Shown here in pieces: positions 49,341 through 58,612 of a stretch of DNA of 64,000 bases (positions are counted from its first letter, which is position 1; each line of letters opens with the position of its first letter). Origin of the DNA: Porpolomopsis calyptriformis (lineage: Eukaryota; Basidiomycota; Agaricomycetes; Agaricales; Hygrophoraceae); the NCBI GenBank assembly GCA_951640195.1, contig OX621172.1, positions 1,612,001 to 1,676,000 on the forward strand. The letters run 5' to 3'. The notes below the pieces were generated by a model. The model saw only the letters and a list, made by a program, of their open reading frames with translations, ran no database searches and was not told the origin of the DNA. The translations under genes and the position numbers were made by a program.

Positions 49341-49764
49341 CCTTCTGGTTCTCTCCCACTCGCTTATCCAAACCTCTCCATCACTGTGATCATCGACATC
49401 ACCTCTTTACCCCTTACCAACTTCCATCCTGGCTTCTACCGATAACTCAGACGTTGAAGAACACTACGAAGACCCCCTTTCAAGATCGACTTTCTCAGCT
49501 ACGATTCGAGATCAAGAACCATCTTTTTCCTCAGTTCTCGAAGAATCGTTAGCTACCCCTACCCCTGCTCCTACCTCTCTAGGACCACGGACTCGATCAA
49601 GAACAAGAGGACTCTTCACTTCATCTTCGGTACCAACAACTAGACCAGTTCATCAACGGACTGCTACCCCACCAGGACGATACGGTTCCCTTTATTCTCA
49701 ACTTTCTTCCGCGACACCCACACCAACAGCTCCCACAACCCCACAACAACCGACATCTGCTAAC

Positions 49765-50916
49765 ATGTCAGGAACGTCCGCTAACGCCCCTACCAATCCC
49801 CCTACCATTGATATTGCAACCTTGGTGGCCACCGTTCGCCAACTCGAACAGACCATCACCCAACAACAGCAACTGATCACCCAGCTCCAACAACAACAAC
49901 AACCCCAACCTCCTCCACAACCCCAGCAACCTCTTCTACCCCAACAGCCCGCTCCCCCCTCCATCAAGATCGCTAAACCCGATGAATACGACGGGTCTGC
50001 CGCTAAATGTCTTAATTTTATCCAGGCTTGTCGTCTAGTCCTTGACGACAGCCAGTGGTCCGACAGACAGAAGATTACTTATGTCTTGTCGTTTATGAAG
50101 ATCGGTGTCGCCCAATCATGGGCTCGACAGCAGACCCAAGAGTTCAAGCGTGCTCAGTGGATTGGAGCCGACTACGAGGACTTCATGGAAGAACTCGAGG
50201 AGTGTTTCGGAGACGTTGACGCGAGAGCGACAGCTCAGGTAAAAATTCAAAAGGTAACTCAAGGACTTTCCACTGTGGACAATTATAATGTACGATTCGG
50301 AGCTCTCGCGGACGAAACAGGATTCAACGACGACGCCCTCAAAGTTTTTTACCGGAACGGCCTCAATCCCGGAATTCTCGAAAAGATCTACTCCCTTGAT
50401 CCCATCCCCGCCACCCTCAACGCTTGGAAGCGAAAAGCTTCCGTTTTCGATCGACAACGCCTCGAGTTTGCACTTGAACGTCGTGCCGCTCCCAGGGGCA
50501 ACTACTATGTTCCCAGGGAGACCATGGCTCGAACGACGACCCGAACTCCCTCCTCTGCTCCTATCAAACAGGAGACAGCTTCCCCACCACCAGTATCGCG
50601 CGTTCCGCGAGACAACTGCTTTCGCTGCGGAAGATCAGGTCATTGGGCGGACAAGTGTCCAAATCCCCCTCTCGCCTCTTCTCCGACAGCGCGTCCATCG
50701 AGTAGTGCCTCTGCCGGACAGCGACGAGGAAGACCGAATACAGGGCGAGGTCGAGGACGAAACATTCGAGGAATCGAGACGGAACGAGTCGACGAAGTGG
50801 TTTCCCCAGGTACTACGGAGGAAACTACTCGGATGGTGGACAACTGCGGGATCGATCGCTGGCCGAAGGAAAGAAAAGCTCAGCTCGTCAAGGAACTGAA
50901 AGAACAGGGTTTTTGA
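49765..50916 (+). CDS. Gag polyprotein
   Basis: 383 aa structural protein of the retrotransposon particle. It starts at the first AUG of the predicted transcript. A Gln-rich coiled segment opens the protein (residues ~25-65), followed by the capsid-like retrotransposon-gag domain (YDGSAAKCLNFIQACRL through the DPIPATLNAWKR region). A CCHC knuckle follows: CFRCGRSGHWADKC, C-x2-C-x4-H-x4-C. The end is rich in Arg-Gly, suited to RNA binding. The same frame is open for 125 codons upstream of the AUG without another AUG. Confidence 0.93.
   Translation: MSGTSANAPTNPPTIDIATLVATVRQLEQTITQQQQLITQLQQQQQPQPPPQPQQPLLPQQPAPPSIKIAKPDEYDGSAAKCLNFIQACRLVLDDSQWSDRQKITYVLSFMKIGVAQSWARQQTQEFKRAQWIGADYEDFMEELEECFGDVDARATAQVKIQKVTQGLSTVDNYNVRFGALADETGFNDDALKVFYRNGLNPGILEKIYSLDPIPATLNAWKRKASVFDRQRLEFALERRAAPRGNYYVPRETMARTTTRTPSSAPIKQETASPPPVSRVPRDNCFRCGRSGHWADKCPNPPLASSPTARPSSSASAGQRRGRPNTGRGRGRNIRGIETERVDEVVSPGTTEETTRMVDNCGIDRWPKERKAQLVKELKEQGF
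50907..50913 (+). promoter_or_regulatory. -1 ribosomal frameshift heptamer G GGT TTT
   Basis: It fits X XXY YYZ exactly in the gag frame, with the gag stop UGA as the next codon. A one-base backward slip enters the pol frame. Confidence 0.7.
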
Positions 50917-53900
50917 AGAGTCCGAACGCTCAGCCTATCGTTACGGACGTATCTACTCAAGAATGTGCCATCACTCCATGCAATTTATTTCGAATTCTTG
51001 GTACTCTTGAAGAAGGCAATCTCGGACTCATTTTGGACGTTTGGATTGAAGCTGCCAACACTGGTCGACGTGTCCCGGCCACTGCTCTGGTTGATAGCGG
51101 AGCCTCTGGAAATTTCGTGGACGAATCCTTCGCAACTCGCCACAATTTCACTCTAACACGATTGGAAACCCCAATCCCCGTACGGAATGCCGATGGATCT
51201 GAAAACCGAGGTGGACCCATCGAGAACGATATAGATATTTGGTTAGAGGCTCCTGGAGGACACAATGAACGGATCCGATTGGAAGTGACCGATCTCGGAT
51301 CTAAGACGTCTAAGACGAATATTATCCTCGGCTTCCCGTGGCTCAAAAAGCACAACCCCAACATCAATTGGATAGAGGCAACACTGGCTCTGGATAGCAA
51401 AGATTTCCCTCTTCCGGGATGGATAGCGACAGATGCGGAGTCACTGGGAATGGAATCGGTCACGCTGGCCATGAATCGACGCGTATCGAAGTCGGATGAA
51501 TCCCGAGCCAGCACGGTAGAAGAAGATATGCGAAAATTTATACCGGAGGTATACTGGAAAGACTACTCTAGTGTCTTTGCCAAAGAATCCTTCGACCGCC
51601 TTCCACCGCATTTGGAGTTCGACCACGCCATAGAACTGGATGAAGCCTTCAGGCCAGTCAAAGGCGCGAAATACGCAATGTCCCCTCTTGAGATGGATCA
51701 CTTGCACAAATTCATCGACGAAAACCTGTCTACTGGACGAATACGAATTTCCAAATCAAAACAAGTCTCTCCGTTCTTCTTTGGAAAGAAAGCCGAAGAA
51801 GTGAATGCTAAAGGTAAGAACGCTGGCCTACGTCCTATCGAAGACTATCGCTACCTCAACGAACACACGGTTCCTGATCATTATCCCCTTCCCCTTCTTC
51901 ATCAAATACTCCAACGACCTAAACTTCTAACCGCTTCTCTATTCACGGTCATGGATATCCGATGGGGATTCAACAACGTCAGGATCAAGGAAGGCGACGA
52001 ATGGAAAGCTGCCTTCATCACTGAAGCAGGTGCCTTCGAGCCCACCGTCATGTTCTTTGGTTTGCGGAACTCACCAGCCACCTTTCAACGGATGATCGAC
52101 ACAAGATTCAAAGAAGTCCTAGACTCTGGAAACGTTTTCATCTATATCGATGACGTGCTTGTTTGTGGAGACGACTTACAAGAATTGCGACGCTGGACCT
52201 TCAAGACTCTAGATATCATGAAGAAACACGGACTTTCGTGTAAACCCGTCAAATGCCAGTTCGAGAAGGAAGAAGTCATTTATCTCGGAGTCGTCTTATC
52301 CAAAGGACGAATCACCACTAACCCGAAGAAAGTCGACGCTATCATGTCTTGGCCTATTCCGGAAACGGTGAAACAACTCCAATCCTTCTTGGGCAGTGCG
52401 AACTTTTGGCGGAGATATATCAAAGATTTCTCCAGAATCGCCACCCCTCTCTACGAACTCTTGCACAATGAAACTGTGTGGAAATGGACTCCTCGGAGAC
52501 AAGAAGCCTTCGACAACATCAAGTCCCTTTTAACGAACGCGCCCGTCCTTCATATTCCTGATCGCGACCTCCCTTATTGCTTGGAGACCGATGCCTCTGG
52601 CATTGGAATCGCGGGAATACTCTCTCAGCTTCATGACGGACATTGGAAACCTGTCGGTTATCATTCAAGATCTACCTCCCCTGCCGAAAAGAACTACCCT
52701 ACTCACGATCTGGAACTCCTGGCGATCATTGACTCCTTCAAACAATGGCGCCACCTCCTCGAAGGAGCGAGACACGATATTCTTATCAGAACGGACAGTT
52801 TGGCCTTACGATATTTTTCAAAGAATCTTCGCTTGTCGAATCGCCAGACTCGTTGGTCTGAATATCTGTCCAGATTCGGATTCAAGATTGAATACGTTCC
52901 AGGGAGGAAGAATAAAGCCGATGGCCTGTCCAGACGCCCAGATTACTTGCCTGGCGTCGAAGCCGATGTGGAGAACGAAGTTCTGATAGCGCACGACCGT
53001 TGGATAAATTCAATTGTTAAGTTGTCGAATTCAAGTTTTCTTTCCAGATTACGCTTCAAAATCCCACTCCCACAGAAGATCCAAGATAAACTCGAGGATG
53101 CCTCACTCGCTTGGACCCAAGCTGATGGGCTTGTACGCGATGTTGAAGGTCGGATAGTAGTGCCGGAGGAAGTATCTTTGCGCACAGATATTATACGACT
53201 GTCCCACGCCTACCCCCACGCTGGCCACCCTGGCATTGAGAAGACGAAGGAACTCGTTCTTCGTAATTTTATTTGGGATGGTGCCTTACAAGACGTCACC
53301 ACCTACGTTCGATCCTGCCCCGCTTGTCAACAAAACAAGAACTTCCCCTCGAAGCCGTCAGGACTACTCCAACCCATACCCCCCTCTACGGAACCATGGA
53401 AGGAAATCACCGTCGATCTTATCGTCGAACTCCCCAAGTCACAAGGTTACGATGCTGTAATGGTTGTTGTCGATCGTTTCACTAAACGTGCTCATTTCAT
53501 TCCGACAACTTCCAATCTTTCATCAGAAGGTGCTGCAAGACTCTTTCGGAATCACATCTGGAAACATCATGGATGGCCTCAAAAGGTCATATCCGATCGC
53601 GGAGTGCAATTTGCGTCCAAATTCACAGAAGCCCTCAACAACTCTTTGGGAATCATCTCCGGTCTCTCCACTGCGTATCATCCTCAGACAGATGGTCAAA
53701 CGGAACGCACCAACCAAGAACTCGAAGTCTACTTGCGTTTCTATACCAACTTCATGCAGGACGACTGGTCGGAATGGCTCGCTTCTGCGGAATTCGCTTA
53801 CAACAATCGGCAACACTCTGCCACTTCACAATCACCATTCTATATGGAATACGGACGCCATCCTCACCTTCCCACGATCATTCCGGATCAAAGTAACGTG

Positions 53901-54467
53901 CCCGCAGCAAATACCTTCCACGAACGTCTCACACGTGCACAGCAAAACGCCGAACGATCCTTATCGAAGACAACGGAGTCAATGAAGAAATACGCCGATC
54001 GCAAACGGAAACCTTCACCCTCCTATGAAAAAGGAGACCTGGTCTGGTTGGACACCAAGAACATCAAGACGACACGACCCTCGAAGAAGCTCGACAACCG
54101 ACGGACCGGACCATTCAAGATCCTGAAAAAGATATCGGATCTTGCTTATCTAATCGACATTCCCGGAACATGGAGACTGCATCCAGTCTTTCACGTTTCA
54201 CTCCTGAGACCAAACGTCGGAAATGAATCACTCCACCCTGATGTCATCGACACATCACGACCTCCCCCTGATCTGATCGAAAACGAAGAAGAATACGAGG
54301 TCGAATCCATACTGCAACATTCCGGAGCTAAACGACGCCGAAAATATTTGGTCAAATGGAAAGGCTATCCGATCGAAGAAGCCACTTGGGAAGATCGATC
54401 GAACATTTTACGACACGCCAAGGAAATTGTGAAGACGTACGAAGACTCAATTCAAACGGCGACTTGA
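50913..54467 (+). CDS. Pol polyprotein: protease, RT, RNase H, integrase, chromodomain
   Basis: A 1,184-codon open frame, read as a -1 frameshift extension of Gag. In order: aspartic protease (ALVDSGASGNFVD, ~residue 60) and reverse transcriptase (LFTVMDIRWGFNN, FFGLRNSPATF, FIYIDDVLV). RNase H follows (CLETDASGIGIAGILSQ, THDLELLAI). The integrase has the zinc part HAGHPG...CPACQ and a catalytic D-D-E core (TVDLIVELP, ISDRGVQF, TDGQTERTNQELE). The C-terminal chromodomain is EEYEVESILQH with YLVKWKGYP and ATWED. All catalytic residues are present. The chromodomain probably steers integration to modified histones. Confidence 0.95.
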   Translation: MKSPNAQPIVTDVSTQECAITPCNLFRILGTLEEGNLGLILDVWIEAANTGRRVPATALVDSGASGNFVDESFATRHNFTLTRLETPIPVRNADGSENRGGPIENDIDIWLEAPGGHNERIRLEVTDLGSKTSKTNIILGFPWLKKHNPNINWIEATLALDSKDFPLPGWIATDAESLGMESVTLAMNRRVSKSDESRASTVEEDMRKFIPEVYWKDYSSVFAKESFDRLPPHLEFDHAIELDEAFRPVKGAKYAMSPLEMDHLHKFIDENLSTGRIRISKSKQVSPFFFGKKAEEVNAKGKNAGLRPIEDYRYLNEHTVPDHYPLPLLHQILQRPKLLTASLFTVMDIRWGFNNVRIKEGDEWKAAFITEAGAFEPTVMFFGLRNSPATFQRMIDTRFKEVLDSGNVFIYIDDVLVCGDDLQELRRWTFKTLDIMKKHGLSCKPVKCQFEKEEVIYLGVVLSKGRITTNPKKVDAIMSWPIPETVKQLQSFLGSANFWRRYIKDFSRIATPLYELLHNETVWKWTPRRQEAFDNIKSLLTNAPVLHIPDRDLPYCLETDASGIGIAGILSQLHDGHWKPVGYHSRSTSPAEKNYPTHDLELLAIIDSFKQWRHLLEGARHDILIRTDSLALRYFSKNLRLSNRQTRWSEYLSRFGFKIEYVPGRKNKADGLSRRPDYLPGVEADVENEVLIAHDRWINSIVKLSNSSFLSRLRFKIPLPQKIQDKLEDASLAWTQADGLVRDVEGRIVVPEEVSLRTDIIRLSHAYPHAGHPGIEKTKELVLRNFIWDGALQDVTTYVRSCPACQQNKNFPSKPSGLLQPIPPSTEPWKEITVDLIVELPKSQGYDAVMVVVDRFTKRAHFIPTTSNLSSEGAARLFRNHIWKHHGWPQKVISDRGVQFASKFTEALNNSLGIISGLSTAYHPQTDGQTERTNQELEVYLRFYTNFMQDDWSEWLASAEFAYNNRQHSATSQSPFYMEYGRHPHLPTIIPDQSNVPAANTFHERLTRAQQNAERSLSKTTESMKKYADRKRKPSPSYEKGDLVWLDTKNIKTTRPSKKLDNRRTGPFKILKKISDLAYLIDIPGTWRLHPVFHVSLLRPNVGNESLHPDVIDTSRPPPDLIENEEEYEVESILQHSGAKRRRKYLVKWKGYPIEEATWEDRSNILRHAKEIVKTYEDSIQTAT

Positions 54468-54635
54468 TTCTATTCATTCGTTTGTCATCATCTCGTCTGC
54501 CAAGAATTGACCTCTATTTTTAGAACCACTCCTTATAAACTACCGGACGTCTCCACTTCCCTTCAAGATTCGAATTACGCGCCCCTCAACAACGACTCAA
54601 GACCACTTAGCCAAAACACCATAAAAAACTCTATC

Positions 54636-55376
54636 ATGCCCGCTACACGGTCTACACGATCCCCCTCCCCTCAAGTCGCCATCAGACGTTCTGGACGGAT
54701 CCCCTCATCCGCCATTCGCTCCCCCACTCCCGGCCCCTCCACTTCTGCTTCCTCTGCCCGACAGCTGCGTCGACAAGGCCGCGCACGCGCAGAAGATTTC
54801 TTCACCATCCAAACCCCTCCCCCCGAGGACCCCGCCGTCACCATCTCCCGCCTCACGGTTCACAGTAATAGCGTCAGCAACTGGAACCGCGAACTTCGTC
54901 AAGAACGCGAGGTTCTGCAGGCCGAGCTCAAAGCGTCGGAGAAAAGTGCATTATTCTGGAAGAACCGTTGGGACCAAAGTGAGTTGAAAGTTTGGGAGCT
55001 CCAACGTCAAAAGAAACGAACATGGGTCGATTGCTACGACGTCACCACCCGCGCCATTATCGTTAAACTCGTTGAGGAAAGTCGTCGAAGCGAACGTCTC
55101 TCTAGAGACGACTTTCTCCGAGCCCAGCGCGATCTCGCAACGACAGAGACGTTGATCGAGTATGGAAGGACGGTCGAGTATCCCATCAATGTCGACCTCG
55201 AGTACCCGGTCGACGGCGACGACGACGCCGCGACAGTCCGAGCCCCCTCCCCCGTTGAAGCGACTTCGGAAGCCGAACGCGCCGCTTCCCCCTCGGTGGC
55301 CATCGAGGCCCCCGTCACCGAGGAAATCCCGACTCAGGCCTCGGAAGACGAAACGACCGACACCGCCCAAGTTTGA
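54636..55376 (+). CDS. third ORF of the retrotransposon, unknown function
   Basis: 246 aa between pol and the 3' LTR. Residues 1-52 are basic and Ser/Pro-rich (MPATRSTRSPSPQ). Residues ~80-175 are charged and helical, likely a coiled coil (NRELRQEREVLQAELKASEK). Residues ~190-246 are acidic. There is no signal peptide or membrane segment, so it is not Env-like, and I recognise no family. It is in the same frame as pol. Only the pol stop (54465-54467) interrupts that frame before ORF3, because the 56 codons between are open. ORF3 may be made alone from its AUG or as a readthrough tail of Pol. Confidence 0.7.
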   Translation: MPATRSTRSPSPQVAIRRSGRIPSSAIRSPTPGPSTSASSARQLRRQGRARAEDFFTIQTPPPEDPAVTISRLTVHSNSVSNWNRELRQEREVLQAELKASEKSALFWKNRWDQSELKVWELQRQKKRTWVDCYDVTTRAIIVKLVEESRRSERLSRDDFLRAQRDLATTETLIEYGRTVEYPINVDLEYPVDGDDDAATVRAPSPVEATSEAERAASPSVAIEAPVTEEIPTQASEDETTDTAQV

Positions 55377-55411
55377 AATTCGGGACGAATTTCCTTAAAA
55401 GCCGAGGTGTA

Positions 55412-55832
55412 TGTCACGGTCGTAATTTTCCTTCTCTTTCTTTATCTTATCATATGCAAACCATCTCTTATCTTGGGATTCCCCCCATCTGTTATCGGGA
55501 TTCCCCATTACCTTCCCCAGGGATTCCCCAGGGATTCCCCAGGGATTCCCCTTTACTTTACCTATATGTGGACACACTTCATTTCCGCTATGTTTCAACC
55601 CCTTTATGATTCGTCATCGATCACGATGACTCATCCTTATCTCTACCACATGTTATGCCGCACTGACTCACACAGATAAGCAGTCAGTATATAAAGAGTA
55701 CTTCTGTACGTATCAGACCCTAAGTCTGATTCCTCGTTAGACTACTCATAACAAGGACTTGGAACCATCCTCTACATCTCCTGGGACAGAACACCCGAAG
55801 TAAAACGCGTTCCGAACAACCGGTTTATAACA
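55412..55832 (+). repeat. 3' LTR
   Basis: 421 bp, read as identical to the 5' LTR; no substitution or indel was found. Confidence 0.95.
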
Positions 55833-55837
55833 AAACC
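55833..55837. repeat. 5 bp target-site duplication, right of the Ty3 element
   Basis: AAACC, matching 48903-48907. Confidence 0.9.
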
Positions 55838-56158
55838 TGGGCAAGAGGGGATGGAAAACCATCTCAAACAAGCTGACAGCACTTCGTCACCCTGCCAGCC
55901 TGCATTGTATAGCGAGCTGTTTCTATTCTTTTCCTTGTGTTGTTGTGGTCACTGTCTCTTAGGCTACGCTTAACCCCCAATGTAACCCCAAAACTCTCGA
56001 AACTCACTGTGTCACCCAAAGCCCCAGGGGTCTACCCCCTCATACGTTTATAAATAAAGTAGCAGGGCTAGTCATAGATAACTAGCCACCGCGTCTTAGC
56101 ATGTATGTTTGCTTGTTGCAGTATACAAATGCTGAATACAAAAAAAAAAAAAAAAAAA

Positions 56159-56171
56159 ACTGGGATCACAT
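56159..56171. repeat. 13 bp target-site duplication (right) of the poly(A) retroposon
   Basis: ACTGGGATCACAT directly follows the A-run, matching 48828-48840. Confidence 0.75.
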
Positions 56172-56225
56172 GATAACCCGCCATAATCGTCTCGTGACCA
56201 GGCCCAAGATTGTCCCTCACAAGTA

Positions 56226-58417
56226 ATGGCGATTCATTTCACCCTCCCACCAGGTCATGGTCAAGACATCGTTGCTGGTACAGATGCGGAAGGAAAGTCT
56301 TCGTCTGACAGCGATGACGATCAAAACTGGGAAGATTGGGTGTCCGATCCCGAGCCTCAACCGTGCATGTCCTTGTTTGCGGACGTGAAATTGGCATCGG
56401 CAAACGAAGCGCTAGCTTACGACAAGTCTAACTATGGCTTTGATCTTTTCGAGGTCTATTCGAGATTATGTTCGTTTCTGTCCCCGATCCAATACTTCTT
56501 TGTTTGATCTTTTATGCAAAACAGCCCTCGATTTCCATCAGCGTGTTCGGCTCGTAAATCATATACGAAAAAACGTCCGGTCTAAACTTTATGATTATGA
56601 GATAAATTCATTCCAACGCATTATATCCAATAGAAACCATCGGTCACGGATATTGCATCGCTGAACGGAACCGAGCCATTTTTTTCCTCTGATGAGTATC
56701 TTCGGCCAGTTCTGGAGGACGATCCTCTCCTTTGTGAGTCTTTTGTAACACACCGAGACCACGTAGCGTGACATCTCCCCCCCACTAGTTGCACAACCCG
56801 AGGTCTGGTCAGACACCGATTCCGACGTTGGAGCCTCAGATACTGCACCAGATCTCAACCGTCGCATCCATGTACTGGAAGACAAACTGGCACGTTCAAG
56901 AAAAGAGCTGGCTGATTACCGTGATTTTGTCGCGAAGAGATTTAAAAGCCCGATCCTCGCAGAAGCATTGGAGGACTCTACATCTACACCATTCACTTTG
57001 CTTCCTGATCGCGATGATGACTCACATTACTTCAAGAGTTACGAAGAAAAAGGTAGACGCTGACCTTATCCTTCCAATCGTTTTATTTCGGAACTCCTCT
57101 TTTCATAGACGTACACGCAGTGATGATACAAGATCAAGTCAGGACGTCAAGCTACGCTTCTTTCATTCTCACAAATCCGTCCCTTTTCCGCGATGCCGTT
57201 GTCTTGGATGTCGGTTGCGGAACTGGCATACTTTCGCTATTTTCCGCTAGAGGCGGCGCAAAACGGGTAATCGCAGTAGAGGCAAGCGACATAGCCAAGA
57301 AGGCCGAAAAAGCTGTCAAGATCAACGCGTTGGACGACGTTATTACGTACGCACTCCCTGTTCACCCCCGTCCCGTCTTTGTCCCTGCTCAAGCGAAGTG
57401 TATCATAAAGAGTCATCCATGGTAAGGTGGAAGATATCACTCTACCGGATGGCATACCCCACGTTGATATAATCGTCTCTGAATGGATGGGCTACGCGCT
57501 TTTGTACGAATCCATGCTTGACTCTGTCCTAAATGCTCGAGATCGCTTCCTTCGGCCTGGAGGAGTGATGGCTCCGAGCCAATGCAAGATTTTGCTTAGT
57601 CTTTGTGACGCCAGTGAAGTCCTCAAAGAACGAGTAGAGTTCTGGAACGATATTTATGGTATGGTTCTTATTCTATGGTGTCTACTTTGTCTGAAATATC
57701 ATCAGGTTTCGATCTTTCGGTCATGACTGATGACGTGTACGGCGAGGCAATCGTTGACGTTGTAGGCGGGGACAGTCTGCTAAGCGAGCCTTATGTCATA
57801 AAGGTAGTCAGCTTTCATCTCCTTTCCTCCTACCCCCCCTCAACTCTTCATTCACCCTTAGGACCTTCGCCTGAGTAGCATCACACCACGCCAGCTCAAT
57901 TTTTCCTCAGATTTCACATTAGTCTCAACCTCTGAACGACGGACAAAGCTCTCCGCCTTCATCCTCTACTTCGATACTTTCTTCACCATCACAGGCGAAC
58001 CTGTACCTCCAGATACACAAGTGCAGGTCATCAAGAAGGACGCTGTCACGTTAGCCGAAGTATGGCCGGTTGGTGGGAAACTGCCCCCACACCGCAGGAA
58101 GAGCTCTCAATCCAGTAGGACGGATAAGGTTACCAGCTTTAGCACTGGGCCAAAAAGCATCCCGACGCATTGGAAGCAGACGTTGTTCTTGCTTCGTGAA
58201 CCCGTTCTCATCGAAGAAGGTACGCGCACTATAACCCCTCCTTCCCACAGTCCTGTAATAACACATTTGGGCAGGAACCGTCGTGGGAGGCTCGTTTCAC
58301 TGCCGTAAAAGCGAGACTAATTCGCGTGAACTTGAGGTCGAGATTCATTATTCTGTGCGACAGGGCGCCAATGTGAAGGGAGATGATGTGGTGGTGCAAA
58401 TATACAAAGTGCGGTAG
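56226..58417 (+). CDS. type I protein arginine methyltransferase, PRMT3-like
   Basis: An S-adenosylmethionine-dependent enzyme, about 570 aa and several introns. The N-terminus is acidic ([13 protein letters not shown]), followed by the segment that in animal PRMT3 is a C2H2 finger, then [17 protein letters not shown] heptad-like stretch precedes the catalytic core. Core motifs are [20 protein letters not shown] (motif I), [14 protein letters not shown] (double-E loop) and [11 protein letters not shown] (THW loop). The gene ends [13 protein letters not shown]3 methylates ribosomal protein uS5 in yeasts and animals; that target is inferred. The finger ligands appear lost (PCMSLF...YDKSNYGF). 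Confidence 0.9.
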
Positions 58418-58612
58418 TAAACGGTTTCTGACCAAAAAAAAAAAAGATCTATTTTGAATAATGTATTCTTACGCTAAACTCGACCTTGAAATACAACCAG
58501 AGGGAAGTTCAGCGATTCTAGCCATTGCATAATGATAAGGTACAGGAACCGATGCGCTCGCCTGTATTCAACTTTGCCGTCGACGTGCACCACACATGTC
58601 CCCTCTAAACCA

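Larger units (their letters stand above)
48908..55832 (+). mobile_element. complete Ty3/Gypsy chromovirus-type LTR retrotransposon
   Basis: A 6,925 bp element with LTR, leader, gag, pol, a third ORF and LTR. It has two 421 bp LTRs beginning TGTCACGG and ending ATAACA, a 5 bp duplication, intact gag and pol frames, all pol domains and a C-terminal chromodomain. Internal order PR-RT-RH-IN-chromodomain defines a chromovirus. The self-complementary primer arrangement places it with Tf1/sushi-like elements. No frame damage is seen, so it may be active. The sequence before the 3' LTR (55395-55411) is only weakly purine-rich, so the polypurine tract is not clear. Confidence 0.95.
48841..56158 (+). 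mobile_element. poly(A)-tailed retroposon, split by a Ty3 element
   Basis: Without the Ty3 insertion, the unit is 48841-48907 plus 55838-56158, about 390 bp. It ends in a run of A (56140-56159, the last A shared with the duplication) and is bounded by perfect 13 bp direct repeats. A short poly(A) unit with such repeats is a SINE or a 5'-truncated LINE. I see no reverse-transcriptase coding, no clear Pol III A or B box, and no tRNA-like head. An AATAAA lies at about 56054 and AATACA directly before the tail. A processed copy of a host transcript is also possible. Confidence 0.65.

Noticed and set aside
49329..49350. tRNA-primed primer-binding site
   Set aside because: The sequence after the LTR lacks TGG, while the 11-nt self-complement explains it better.
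50957..51514. 185-codon antisense ORF opposite pol, and similar long antisense frames opposite Vts1 (21899-22408)
   Set aside because: Shadows of strongly coding sequence on the other strand; no domain, no promoter.
54636..55376. ORF3 as an envelope gene
   Set aside because: No signal peptide, no membrane segment, no cysteine pattern; acidic and coiled instead.
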